Both the position numbers and the translations under genes were made by a program. From NCBI GenBank assembly GCA_965267335.1, contig OZ253953.1:2604001-2668000 (forward strand): a DNA stretch of 64,000 bases, read 5' to 3'. Numbering within the stretch: the stretch's first letter is position 1; each line of letters begins with the position of its first letter. The notes under the pieces were generated by a model that did not search any database, was not told the DNA's origin, and was given only the letters and a program-made list of their open reading frames with translations. This stretch comes from G965267335 sp965267335 (GTDB taxonomy: Bacteria > Bacteroidota > Bacteroidia > Cytophagales > JAAEPT01). Positions 19,207 to 26,461 of the stretch are shown in pieces.

Positions 19207-20145
19207 ATGAGTGAGCAAGAAAAAAATAATGATAACTATCTCGCACGTTGGCTGCAGGGAGATTCCTCACCCGAGGAAATACAAGGGCTGAGACAAAGTG
19301 GTGAGCTGGATAAGTATGAGCGCATCATTACGGAAGTCGATACCTGGGGTATTAAAGAACTGGATACAAAAGGCTCATTTAACAGACTTAAGTCCAAACT
19401 AGACGACCATCAGAAAGAAGCAAAGGTAGTTAAACTCAATAATAGCAGAAGAACTTGGTTTGCCCTGGCTGCCTGCATTGTACTTTTGGTGGCAAGTTAT
19501 ACGGTATTTGTTTCCTATTATTCCGGTGATAATCTCCATGAATATGCCACAGCGGCTGGTGAGCACAAAGAAGTCAAGCTGCCTGATGGTACTGTTATCG
19601 TATTAAATGGTAGATCATCATTGAGCTATAATCCTGATGAGTACGATAAGAAGAAGGAAGTTAACTTAAAAGGAACGGCCTATTTCAAGGTTGTAAAAGG
19701 TGAAAATTTTAAAGTAAATCTTGACCGTGGTGTTGTGCAAGTTCTGGGGACCAGATATGACATACGTTCCTCTGAAGAATATTTTAGTGTGCAATGCTTC
19801 GAAGGAAAGGTCAGAGTGTCACAAGGTGAGAATGAAAGCACTATTCTTGAGAAGGGGATGGGGGTACACTTTGTGGTAGGGAAGTCTTTTGAAAGCTTCG
19901 AGGTAAAGGGAGATACTCCTGACTGGATCAAACAGAATACAAGCTTCGTTAATGCACCTCTTCTGCAAGTTATTGATGCGCTCGAAAGCCAGTATGAGAT
20001 AGAAGTTGTGGCAGATGAAATAAATATTGATCGAAAATTTACTGGTTCTTTCGTAAATTACGACCTCAAACTTGCGGCTAAGGTTGTTTTCGAACCATTG
20101 GATATTAAATATGAAATAGATGGTGATCGAATCATACTGAAGTAG
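19207..20145 (+). CDS. FecR-family anti-sigma factor
   Basis: A 312-residue single-pass inner-membrane protein. The cytoplasmic part (about 1-80: YLARWLQGDSSPEEIQGL) should bind the sigma factor, one transmembrane helix spans about 83-105 (WFALAACIVLLVASYTVFV), and the periplasmic FecR domain follows (KLPDGTVIVLNGRSSLSY ... GTAYFKVV ... VQVLGTRYDIR ... CFEGKVRV). A C-terminal STN-like domain (about 245-312) is typical of Bacteroidota FecR proteins. It normally holds the ECF sigma factor inactive until a TonB receptor signals. The receptor gene starts 33 bases downstream, so the pair is probably co-transcribed. Confidence 0.88.
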   Translation: MSEQEKNNDNYLARWLQGDSSPEEIQGLRQSGELDKYERIITEVDTWGIKELDTKGSFNRLKSKLDDHQKEAKVVKLNNSRRTWFALAACIVLLVASYTVFVSYYSGDNLHEYATAAGEHKEVKLPDGTVIVLNGRSSLSYNPDEYDKKKEVNLKGTAYFKVVKGENFKVNLDRGVVQVLGTRYDIRSSEEYFSVQCFEGKVRVSQGENESTILEKGMGVHFVVGKSFESFEVKGDTPDWIKQNTSFVNAPLLQVIDALESQYEIEVVADEINIDRKFTGSFVNYDLKLAAKVVFEPLDIKYEIDGDRIILK

Positions 20146-20178
20146 CAGGTTGCTACTACCAGATTCCAACATCCATCA

Positions 20179-22722
20179 ATGTATCGACTGTACCTAATCG
20201 TATTATTCATATTTTCACTCCAATTGAGCGCTCAGGCTCAACAACAAAAGGAGTTATCTCAAGTAATAAATTCCATAGAAGATAAATTCAATGTCACTTT
20301 CTCTTATGATAGTGAGGTGATAGTTGGCAGAAAGGTGTCTATTGAGATTGATCGCTTCAATACATTAACAATTATTTGTCAGGAATTAGAGAAACTGACT
20401 GGGTTGCGATTCGAACTGATCGATGAACAACATGTACTGGTAAAAAAGCAGCCTAGTCAAAAAGTATCCGGTTGTTTAATATTGGTTGATGCCGAAACAG
20501 GAGAGGCCGTAAGCGGGGCTTTTATACTACAGAAACAGAGTCCCACATTTGGGGCAGTATCCGATGCGAATGGTAGGGCTAACTTTAGCGGGGACTTATC
20601 TGCCAGCGACTCTATCACAATTAAAGGTTTGGGTTATCTGGAACAGAGTGTCAGCATCTCTAGTATCATAGGTTGTCCTACCATTCGTTTAAAACCCTCA
20701 GTTACTAAGCGCGAAGACATCAAATTAAGCCTTTATCTGACTTCAGGCGTTAATCTGGCAGCCGATGATAACGGTGTGGAAATTAAGCAGGAGAATCTTG
20801 CGCTGCTTCCGGGTGAAACCGCAGGGGATGTTTTACAGGCAATTCAGGTATTGCCGGGAATTACAAATAGCAACGGGAAGTCGGGTACATTGAACATCAG
20901 GGGAAGTACCACCGATCAAACTTTGATTTTACTGGATGAGATTCCAATTTATCATAAGGGCCACTTTTACGGAACACTTTCACCATTTAACTCCGATATA
21001 GTAGAGTCAATTAATGTTTATCGAAGTGGTTTCCACCCTAAGTATGGTGGTAGGGTCGCAGGAACGGTAGATGTTCGTACAGAGTCTGAGGTAACAGATT
21101 CGCTTAATATGGGACTTGGTATCAACCTGCTATACGGGTCGGGGTATCTGGCGGCTCCGCTAGACAAAGATAAGAAGTTGGGGGTGATACTTGGGGGAAG
21201 ATCTTTTTTGCCTACTGAATTGCAAACCTTTAAGTACAAAGCAATAAGAGATCTGTCAAGTCAGCTCACCAGATATTCAACCATCGATGGTACAGAGACC
21301 GTTGAGTTAACAGAGGAAAATGTCGGAGTTCAGGATGTCAATGGGAAAATCATTTATCAGCCGGACAGTACTCAAAACTTCTCGGTCAGTATGATGAATA
21401 TCTTTAACCGAGATGATAAACACTATTTGACCAATCAGCCACATCGTTTGAGAGACCTTGTAGAACTTAGAAATTATGGAGGCTCCTTCATTTGGAAAAA
21501 GAAGTTTAAAAACCATAATAAATTACTTTTTACGACTGTTTTATCAGATTACAATTACAGGCTGAAGTTTACCAGAACCAATCAAATGGGAGTACTTCTG
21601 TTGGACCAGGATCATAACATCATTGTGAAGGATTTGAATTCTAAGGTAATGTATTGTTCCAAAATGGGGAGTGAAAAATCAAAGATTGATATTGGCTATG
21701 AGTGGATTTGGCAAAAGGCTGGAGCCGACCTATACGACAGGATTGATCCAATGAACTTCAGTGAAAGCTATTCTTATACCGTTGCCGTTCAGAATGTGTT
21801 GTTTGGAAACTATCAATATCAGCCTACTGATAAATTGAAATTTAGCCTGGGAAACAGGTTAGTGCATTACAATGCACAAAATAAAATCAGACCTGAACCA
21901 AGGATTAATTTGTCCTATAAACTCAATAAGTATGCGAACCTTAAGGCATCATCGGGTTATTACTTTCAGTACCTGACTCAGTTTGTGTTTTTCGATTTCA
22001 ATGATAATCGTACGGAAAATCATCGATGGAAATTGGCAGATAATGATTTTCCTGTTGTAAGTAATTTTCAATCAATGTTAGGGGCTTCATTTGAGAAGAA
22101 GGGCTGGTTAATTGATCTTGAAACCTACTCAAAACAATTAAATAACTTAACCATACAGGCCGAGTCGGTTGCTTCTGTGGATGAGTATTCACATGGAGAA
22201 GGTTATACCTTAGGAGCAGATTTGTTACTTAGAAAGCGGTGGACAAACTTCGATATATGGGTGAGTTATACATTTAATTTCACGCGTTGGCAGTTTGATT
22301 CGATCAGCCCCAATGAATTCAGACCGTATTATGATCAACCACATATTTTTCAGATTGCTGGCACACGAAGTGTTGATCGATGGAAGTTCTCCGCATCCTG
22401 GAGCTGGAGGAGTGGTATCCCGGATCAAACTGTCAACACCGGCTTTGTTATTGGTCCACCGGGGCCACCGCCACCACCACCAGGAGTCCAGTATAGAGGA
22501 CGATATAAGAACTTACATCAACTGGATATTTCAGTCTTGTATGAATTAGGGGTTAGCAAAGAATGGAAAGGTTTATTGGGCTTGTCCATTCAAAATATTT
22601 ATGATCAGAACAATGTAATTGAAAATGGTGCCGTTCAGTTTGATCCGGGCAGCCCATTAATTGCTCAAGACCGATCATTAATCGGGTTTGCCCCGAATGT
22701 CAATTTCAATATTTACTGGTAG
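20179..22722 (+). CDS. FecA-like TonB-dependent receptor with STN signalling domain
   Basis: An 847-residue outer-membrane receptor. Signal peptide 1-20 (LQLSAQA), then an STN domain (about 25-90, SQVINSIEDKFNVTFSYDSEV), which in FecA-type transducers contacts FecR. A carboxypeptidase-regulatory-like domain (about 97-165) and a plug follow (about 195-300: LQAIQVLPGITNSNGKSGTLNIRGST, interrupted by loops), then a beta-barrel. An unusual proline run (GPPGPPPPPPG, about residue 758) sits in a late loop. The protein ends FNIYW, with a terminal Trp. The ligand is unknown; nothing nearby points to iron or a polysaccharide. Operon position after the sigma and FecR genes suggests that it is the sensor of the regulon. 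Confidence 0.85.
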   Translation: MYRLYLIVLFIFSLQLSAQAQQQKELSQVINSIEDKFNVTFSYDSEVIVGRKVSIEIDRFNTLTIICQELEKLTGLRFELIDEQHVLVKKQPSQKVSGCLILVDAETGEAVSGAFILQKQSPTFGAVSDANGRANFSGDLSASDSITIKGLGYLEQSVSISSIIGCPTIRLKPSVTKREDIKLSLYLTSGVNLAADDNGVEIKQENLALLPGETAGDVLQAIQVLPGITNSNGKSGTLNIRGSTTDQTLILLDEIPIYHKGHFYGTLSPFNSDIVESINVYRSGFHPKYGGRVAGTVDVRTESEVTDSLNMGLGINLLYGSGYLAAPLDKDKKLGVILGGRSFLPTELQTFKYKAIRDLSSQLTRYSTIDGTETVELTEENVGVQDVNGKIIYQPDSTQNFSVSMMNIFNRDDKHYLTNQPHRLRDLVELRNYGGSFIWKKKFKNHNKLLFTTVLSDYNYRLKFTRTNQMGVLLLDQDHNIIVKDLNSKVMYCSKMGSEKSKIDIGYEWIWQKAGADLYDRIDPMNFSESYSYTVAVQNVLFGNYQYQPTDKLKFSLGNRLVHYNAQNKIRPEPRINLSYKLNKYANLKASSGYYFQYLTQFVFFDFNDNRTENHRWKLADNDFPVVSNFQSMLGASFEKKGWLIDLETYSKQLNNLTIQAESVASVDEYSHGEGYTLGADLLLRKRWTNFDIWVSYTFNFTRWQFDSISPNEFRPYYDQPHIFQIAGTRSVDRWKFSASWSWRSGIPDQTVNTGFVIGPPGPPPPPPGVQYRGRYKNLHQLDISVLYELGVSKEWKGLLGLSIQNIYDQNNVIENGAVQFDPGSPLIAQDRSLIGFAPNVNFNIYW

Positions 22723-22748
22723 GGTATTCACAGTAGTTTCTGTTTTAT
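22718..22748 (+). promoter_or_regulatory. ECF-type promoter element, site 3 (upstream of XRE regulator)
   Basis: GGTAGGGT (22718-22725), 16 bases, GTTTTAT (22742-22748). The first box overlaps the stop codon of the TonB receptor, and the second ends 50 bases before the XRE start codon. A separate promoter for the XRE/delta-60 pair is implied. Confidence 0.65.
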
Positions 22749-22798
22749 GAATAGTCGGGATTTAACACTCAACTATTTTTTAACAAAAACTATTAACT

Positions 22799-23032
22799 AT
22801 GGGCAAACATGAAATAAGGAATAACGAAGTTATTCAACAATTAGGTAAAAACTTAAGGTCTCTTCGATCAGCCAAAGGATACTCGCAGGAGGAGCTAGCA
22901 TACCAGGCTAACGTGTCATTAAGTCAGGTAGCAAGGATTGAAAGAGGAAAAATTAACACAACCATCAGTACAATCTATGCGTTAGCTAGAGCATTGCAGA
23001 TTGAAACTTCTGCACTTGTGAAGAACATCTGA
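22799..23032 (+). CDS. XRE-family transcriptional regulator
   Basis: A 77-residue protein made almost entirely of a Cro/C1-type helix-turn-helix: IQQLGKNLRSLRSAKGYSQEELAYQ, then SLSQVARIERGKINTTI and TIYALARALQI. This matches the HTH_3 fold, with GYSQEELA as helix 2 and LSQVARIERG as the recognition region. No ligand domain is attached. It is preceded by an ECF-type element and followed two bases after its stop by a T9SS protein gene, so it is likely translated from the same mRNA. It could regulate itself or a second layer of the regulon. Confidence 0.85.
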   Translation: MGKHEIRNNEVIQQLGKNLRSLRSAKGYSQEELAYQANVSLSQVARIERGKINTTISTIYALARALQIETSALVKNI

Positions 23033-23034
23033 GA

Positions 23035-24618
23035 ATGAAAAAAATCAGTATTGTCATATTAACATTATTAAGTATAAGCCATTGGATGAATGCACAGTTT
23101 CAATTGGATGATACTTTTGACGGAGATGGAAAATTGGAACTGGCGTATTTCGATTATCATGAAGCGATTCAGATGATAGTAACTTCCGACAGTAATATGC
23201 TAATGTTAGGATTAGCCGGAAGAGTAACCGGTAACGGGTTTGATTATGATTTTGTCCTTTCAAAGAAAGATTTCGATGGAAATCCCATTACTTCATTTGG
23301 AACCAACGGTGATCTTGTTGGGGACTTTCCGGGGTTTGACTATTCGGATATGAGTTCTGTGATTGAGTTGAGTGATGGTTCTTTTTTGCTTTCCGGTAAG
23401 GGTTATGCCTGGTCCAATAGTTCGGTAAGACCGGTTATGTTGATGCATGTGCTCAGTGATGGCACCATTGATAATTCATTTAACACTTCAGGAGTGTTGC
23501 AGGTTGATTTTCTGGGCGACATAAATTTACCAGGGCGATTACACCTTGCGGATGATGATAAGATTCTATTTGCTGCCTCTAGTGAGGATACCGTAGATAA
23601 TAGCGGGTATGTTGCCGTACTGGCCCGTTTCAATGATGATTATTCATTGGATACTACATTTGGAGGTACAGGTAAAATTGAGGTTGATGTCTCGGCAGGA
23701 GCCGCACCAATTAATGCAAAAGTACAGCATGTTTCCAGTGGTGGATTTGCAGATATTAGCACTGATGCCGATGGAAACGTTTATGCGGTGGGATATACAC
23801 TCAATTCAGACCGCTATGGATTTATGGTGAAGCTAAAGGAAAACGGTGAACTAGATTCTGCCTTCTATGATGAGGGAATGCATGCTTACCTACCTGCGAC
23901 TACAGTGAAAACCAATTCTGCCAGGCAAATTGATCGTCTGAAGGACAGTTCTTTTGTGTTGATTTTTCATACCGATTTGACTGCAAATGATTTTGTGGTT
24001 GGTCACATTAAGGATAATACGTTTGCGAGCTACCAGTTCGACATAGATGGCAATCAGGACTTTTTGGAGGATGTATTAGAAGATGAAAGTGGTAGGTTAT
24101 ACCTGGTTGGTCGAACGATAGATAACTCAGGCTTTAATTCGGCCTCGTATGCAGATCGGTATTCAGTTATAAGACTAAACTCAGACTTCAGTCAGGATAT
24201 GTCGTTTGGTTCAGGTGGTGTATTATCATTCACCTGGGGAACAGGGGAGCAGGCTGGAGCCAATGTAGCCATTCTGGCTCAGGACAATGAGATTATTCTT
24301 GGTGGTGAAGTCTACGGGCCAAGCGTGTCTTACATTAATCTGGGCTTGGTGAAGTTGGTTGATAATACTCTTACCAATGTCGTTCCTAATTTCGTTTTGG
24401 ACGAATTTAAAATTTTCCCGAACCCAACTTCAGGAGCTTCGTATATTGAGATTGACAGTGAAAACAATATTAATCAGGTGTATCTCTTATCGATGACGGG
24501 AAAAAAATGGTCGTTTGAAGGAGGGAGGCTAGAGGTAGACGATATTCCATCCGGAGTGTATTTAGTGATGATACATTTGGAAGGTAGGATTTATACTTCC
24601 CGGCTAATTAAGAACTAG
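23035..24618 (+). CDS. Secreted delta-60 repeat protein with T9SS type A sorting domain
   Basis: A 527-residue surface protein. Signal peptide 1-21 (SHWMNAQ). The body carries delta-60 repeats, seen as LDDTFDGDGKL, ITSFGTNGDL, DNSFNTSGVL, LDTTFGGTGKI, LDSAFYDEGMH and DMSFGSGGVL every 50-60 residues, which build a beta-propeller-like domain of unknown function. The tail FKIFPNPTSGASYIEI ... SRLIKN is a T9SS type A signal. The start codon is two bases after the XRE stop, so expression should follow the ECF-type promoter at 22718. Pairing of a cytoplasmic regulator with a secreted propeller is unusual. Confidence 0.8.
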   Translation: MKKISIVILTLLSISHWMNAQFQLDDTFDGDGKLELAYFDYHEAIQMIVTSDSNMLMLGLAGRVTGNGFDYDFVLSKKDFDGNPITSFGTNGDLVGDFPGFDYSDMSSVIELSDGSFLLSGKGYAWSNSSVRPVMLMHVLSDGTIDNSFNTSGVLQVDFLGDINLPGRLHLADDDKILFAASSEDTVDNSGYVAVLARFNDDYSLDTTFGGTGKIEVDVSAGAAPINAKVQHVSSGGFADISTDADGNVYAVGYTLNSDRYGFMVKLKENGELDSAFYDEGMHAYLPATTVKTNSARQIDRLKDSSFVLIFHTDLTANDFVVGHIKDNTFASYQFDIDGNQDFLEDVLEDESGRLYLVGRTIDNSGFNSASYADRYSVIRLNSDFSQDMSFGSGGVLSFTWGTGEQAGANVAILAQDNEIILGGEVYGPSVSYINLGLVKLVDNTLTNVVPNFVLDEFKIFPNPTSGASYIEIDSENNINQVYLLSMTGKKWSFEGGRLEVDDIPSGVYLVMIHLEGRIYTSRLIKN

Positions 24619-24701
24619 CATAGGCATAGTTGCTCTTGAATCAAATAAGGCAAATGCCTTACTTTACATTAACCCAATATAAACACCAACTTTCAACCAA
24701 A

Positions 24702-24732
24702 GGTAGGGTTCACCAGTGCTCACCTGTTTTAT
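24702..24732 (+). promoter_or_regulatory. ECF-type promoter element, site 4 (upstream of first YHYH gene)
   Basis: GGTAGGGT (24702-24709), 16 bases, GTTTTAT (24726-24732). The second box ends 37 bases before the ATG at 24770. The element would lie across an alternative, longer start for that gene and so supports the shorter one. Confidence 0.65.
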
Positions 24733-24769
24733 CCCTGTAAACCAAGATACAAGAACTAAAATCTCAATT

Positions 24770-26362
24770 ATGAAAAAAAGACTACTCACATTATGTATGG
24801 GTTTTATTTCAACTCTCGTAATGGCTCAATCACCCAATCTGGACTCATGGCAGGTCAATACAGATGGGACTCTTGCAAGTTATTGGGAGGAAACGAGCCC
24901 AGGAACCTATGAACTAACAGAATTGACAGATCTTGCCGATGTACAATCGGTTTGTTATACAGATGATTCGATTTGGATTGCAACGGAAGGATTGACGACC
25001 AGAATGGGTTTTTATCAAAATCCAGGGACACCAGGGGCTCAAGGTGTTATTTACCGTATGCCAAGAAATCCACAAGAGGAAACCGGTACAAAAACAGAAG
25101 TTCCAGGTACGTTCTCTGTTGCAGTACTGATTAATGGGATTGCTATTTTTGGTAATAGTGATGCCACTTCATGGAGCCAGGCTTCAGGTGATAATGTCAG
25201 TATGGGGGATGGAATATGGAATGGAGATGCTTGGTACTCAGAGGGGTGGACACTTGACTCAACTTATGGAGCACACCCCAACGGAGATGGAGGTACCTAT
25301 CACACTCATGCAACACCATTTTTCTTATATGAAGATAGTGTCGGGCATTCACCGATTGTAGGGTGGGCTTTTGATGGTTACCCTATTTATGGTCCTTTTG
25401 GATATTCGGATTCATTGGATGCAGGAAGTGGAATTAAGAGAATGGAAAGTAGTTATGCGCTTAGAAGTATTACTCAAAGGCATACATTGCCTGATGGAAC
25501 AAACTTGTCACCACCCGAGTATGGTCCTGATGTTGACGGGACGTATCCATTGGGGACCTATATTGAGGACTATGAGTACGTGGGTACAGGTGATTTGGAT
25601 GAACACAATGGCAGATGGTGTGTTACTCCCGAATTTCCAGGAGGTACATATGCGTATTTTGTTACTACTGATGCAGGTGGTGACCCTGTATTTCCATATT
25701 ACATCGGAGAAACCTATTATGGCGTTGCTGATGAAGGAAACTTAACTGATGGCTCAATTACTTCTGTTGATGGAAGTGCTACCTGTATTGGTGAGGACGT
25801 GGCTGCAGGAGGTGATCTGGAAGATATTACACCTGACAGTGCAGAGGTTGGTTCATCAAGTGTAACGGTTACTTTCTCTTTTGCAGATGATGTGGACCCT
25901 TCAACGCCTCCAACGAGTGTTGCTCCGGATGAAGTAACAATTGGTGGTGTTGCCGGAACCTCTATTTCAAGGGATGCCGGTACGGGTGATGTTACAGCAA
26001 CATTTAATTTGAGTTCTTTAGCAGTAGGTGATTATGATTTGGTAGTTACATTCAGTCCTCCAATGGGATCAGATATTACCTATACAACCGAAAATGGTTT
26101 CAAAATTTATGCAGGAGGAGGACCTACCGCAATTGATGATGTCTTTCTTGGGCATGTGAGTATATATCCCAATCCTGCTTCGGATAATTTAACTATAGAT
26201 TGCTCATCTGACATCATTGAAGTTACCCTTATTGATTTGCAAGGTAAAGTTGAATCATTTGAAAGCGAGTCAATAGATGTGTCAGGTTTATCATCAGGTA
26301 TCTATATCATTCAAATTCAAACAACAGAAGGAATAGCTACTTCAAGAGTAGTTATTGAGTAA
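24770..26362 (+). CDS. Secreted YHYH-domain protein with T9SS type A sorting domain (copy 1)
   Basis: A 530-residue secreted protein. The start at 24770 gives a proper signal peptide (MKKRLLTLCMGFISTLVMAQ after one more Lys); upstream in-frame codons from 24716 have no signal character and overlap the promoter element. Residues about 25-330 form a YHYH domain: IGWAFDGYPIYGPFGY, SITQRHTLPDG, NGRWCVTPEFPGGTYAYF. The name-giving motif here reads YHTH at 177-180 instead of YHYH. One Ig-like domain follows (DEVTIGGVAGT), then the T9SS tail (SIYPNPASDNLTI). YHYH proteins have no known biochemical role; clustered His and Asp suggest metal binding, but this is inference. Confidence 0.82.
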   Translation: MKKRLLTLCMGFISTLVMAQSPNLDSWQVNTDGTLASYWEETSPGTYELTELTDLADVQSVCYTDDSIWIATEGLTTRMGFYQNPGTPGAQGVIYRMPRNPQEETGTKTEVPGTFSVAVLINGIAIFGNSDATSWSQASGDNVSMGDGIWNGDAWYSEGWTLDSTYGAHPNGDGGTYHTHATPFFLYEDSVGHSPIVGWAFDGYPIYGPFGYSDSLDAGSGIKRMESSYALRSITQRHTLPDGTNLSPPEYGPDVDGTYPLGTYIEDYEYVGTGDLDEHNGRWCVTPEFPGGTYAYFVTTDAGGDPVFPYYIGETYYGVADEGNLTDGSITSVDGSATCIGEDVAAGGDLEDITPDSAEVGSSSVTVTFSFADDVDPSTPPTSVAPDEVTIGGVAGTSISRDAGTGDVTATFNLSSLAVGDYDLVVTFSPPMGSDITYTTENGFKIYAGGGPTAIDDVFLGHVSIYPNPASDNLTIDCSSDIIEVTLIDLQGKVESFESESIDVSGLSSGIYIIQIQTTEGIATSRVVIE

Positions 26363-26393
26363 TCTCAAAAAAACAGAAATTTTCATTAACAAG

Positions 26394-26424
26394 GGTAGGG
26401 TATTATGTTCTGCCCTTGTTTGAT
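26394..26424 (+). promoter_or_regulatory. ECF-type promoter element, site 5 (upstream of second YHYH gene)
   Basis: GGTAGGGT (26394-26401), 16 bases, GTTTGAT (26418-26424). The second box ends 37 bases before the start codon, the same distance as for the first YHYH gene. Confidence 0.65.
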
Positions 26425-26461
26425 ATATGAAATAATTATCTGCTAATCAGAAATTGACATT

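Noticed and set aside
21049..21079. GGTAGGGT inside the TonB receptor gene, followed after 16 bases by GTTCGTA
   Set aside because: The second box does not match GTTTTAT beyond GTT, and the site is deep inside a gene. A similar GGTAGGGC at 20572 has no second box. Both are treated as chance.
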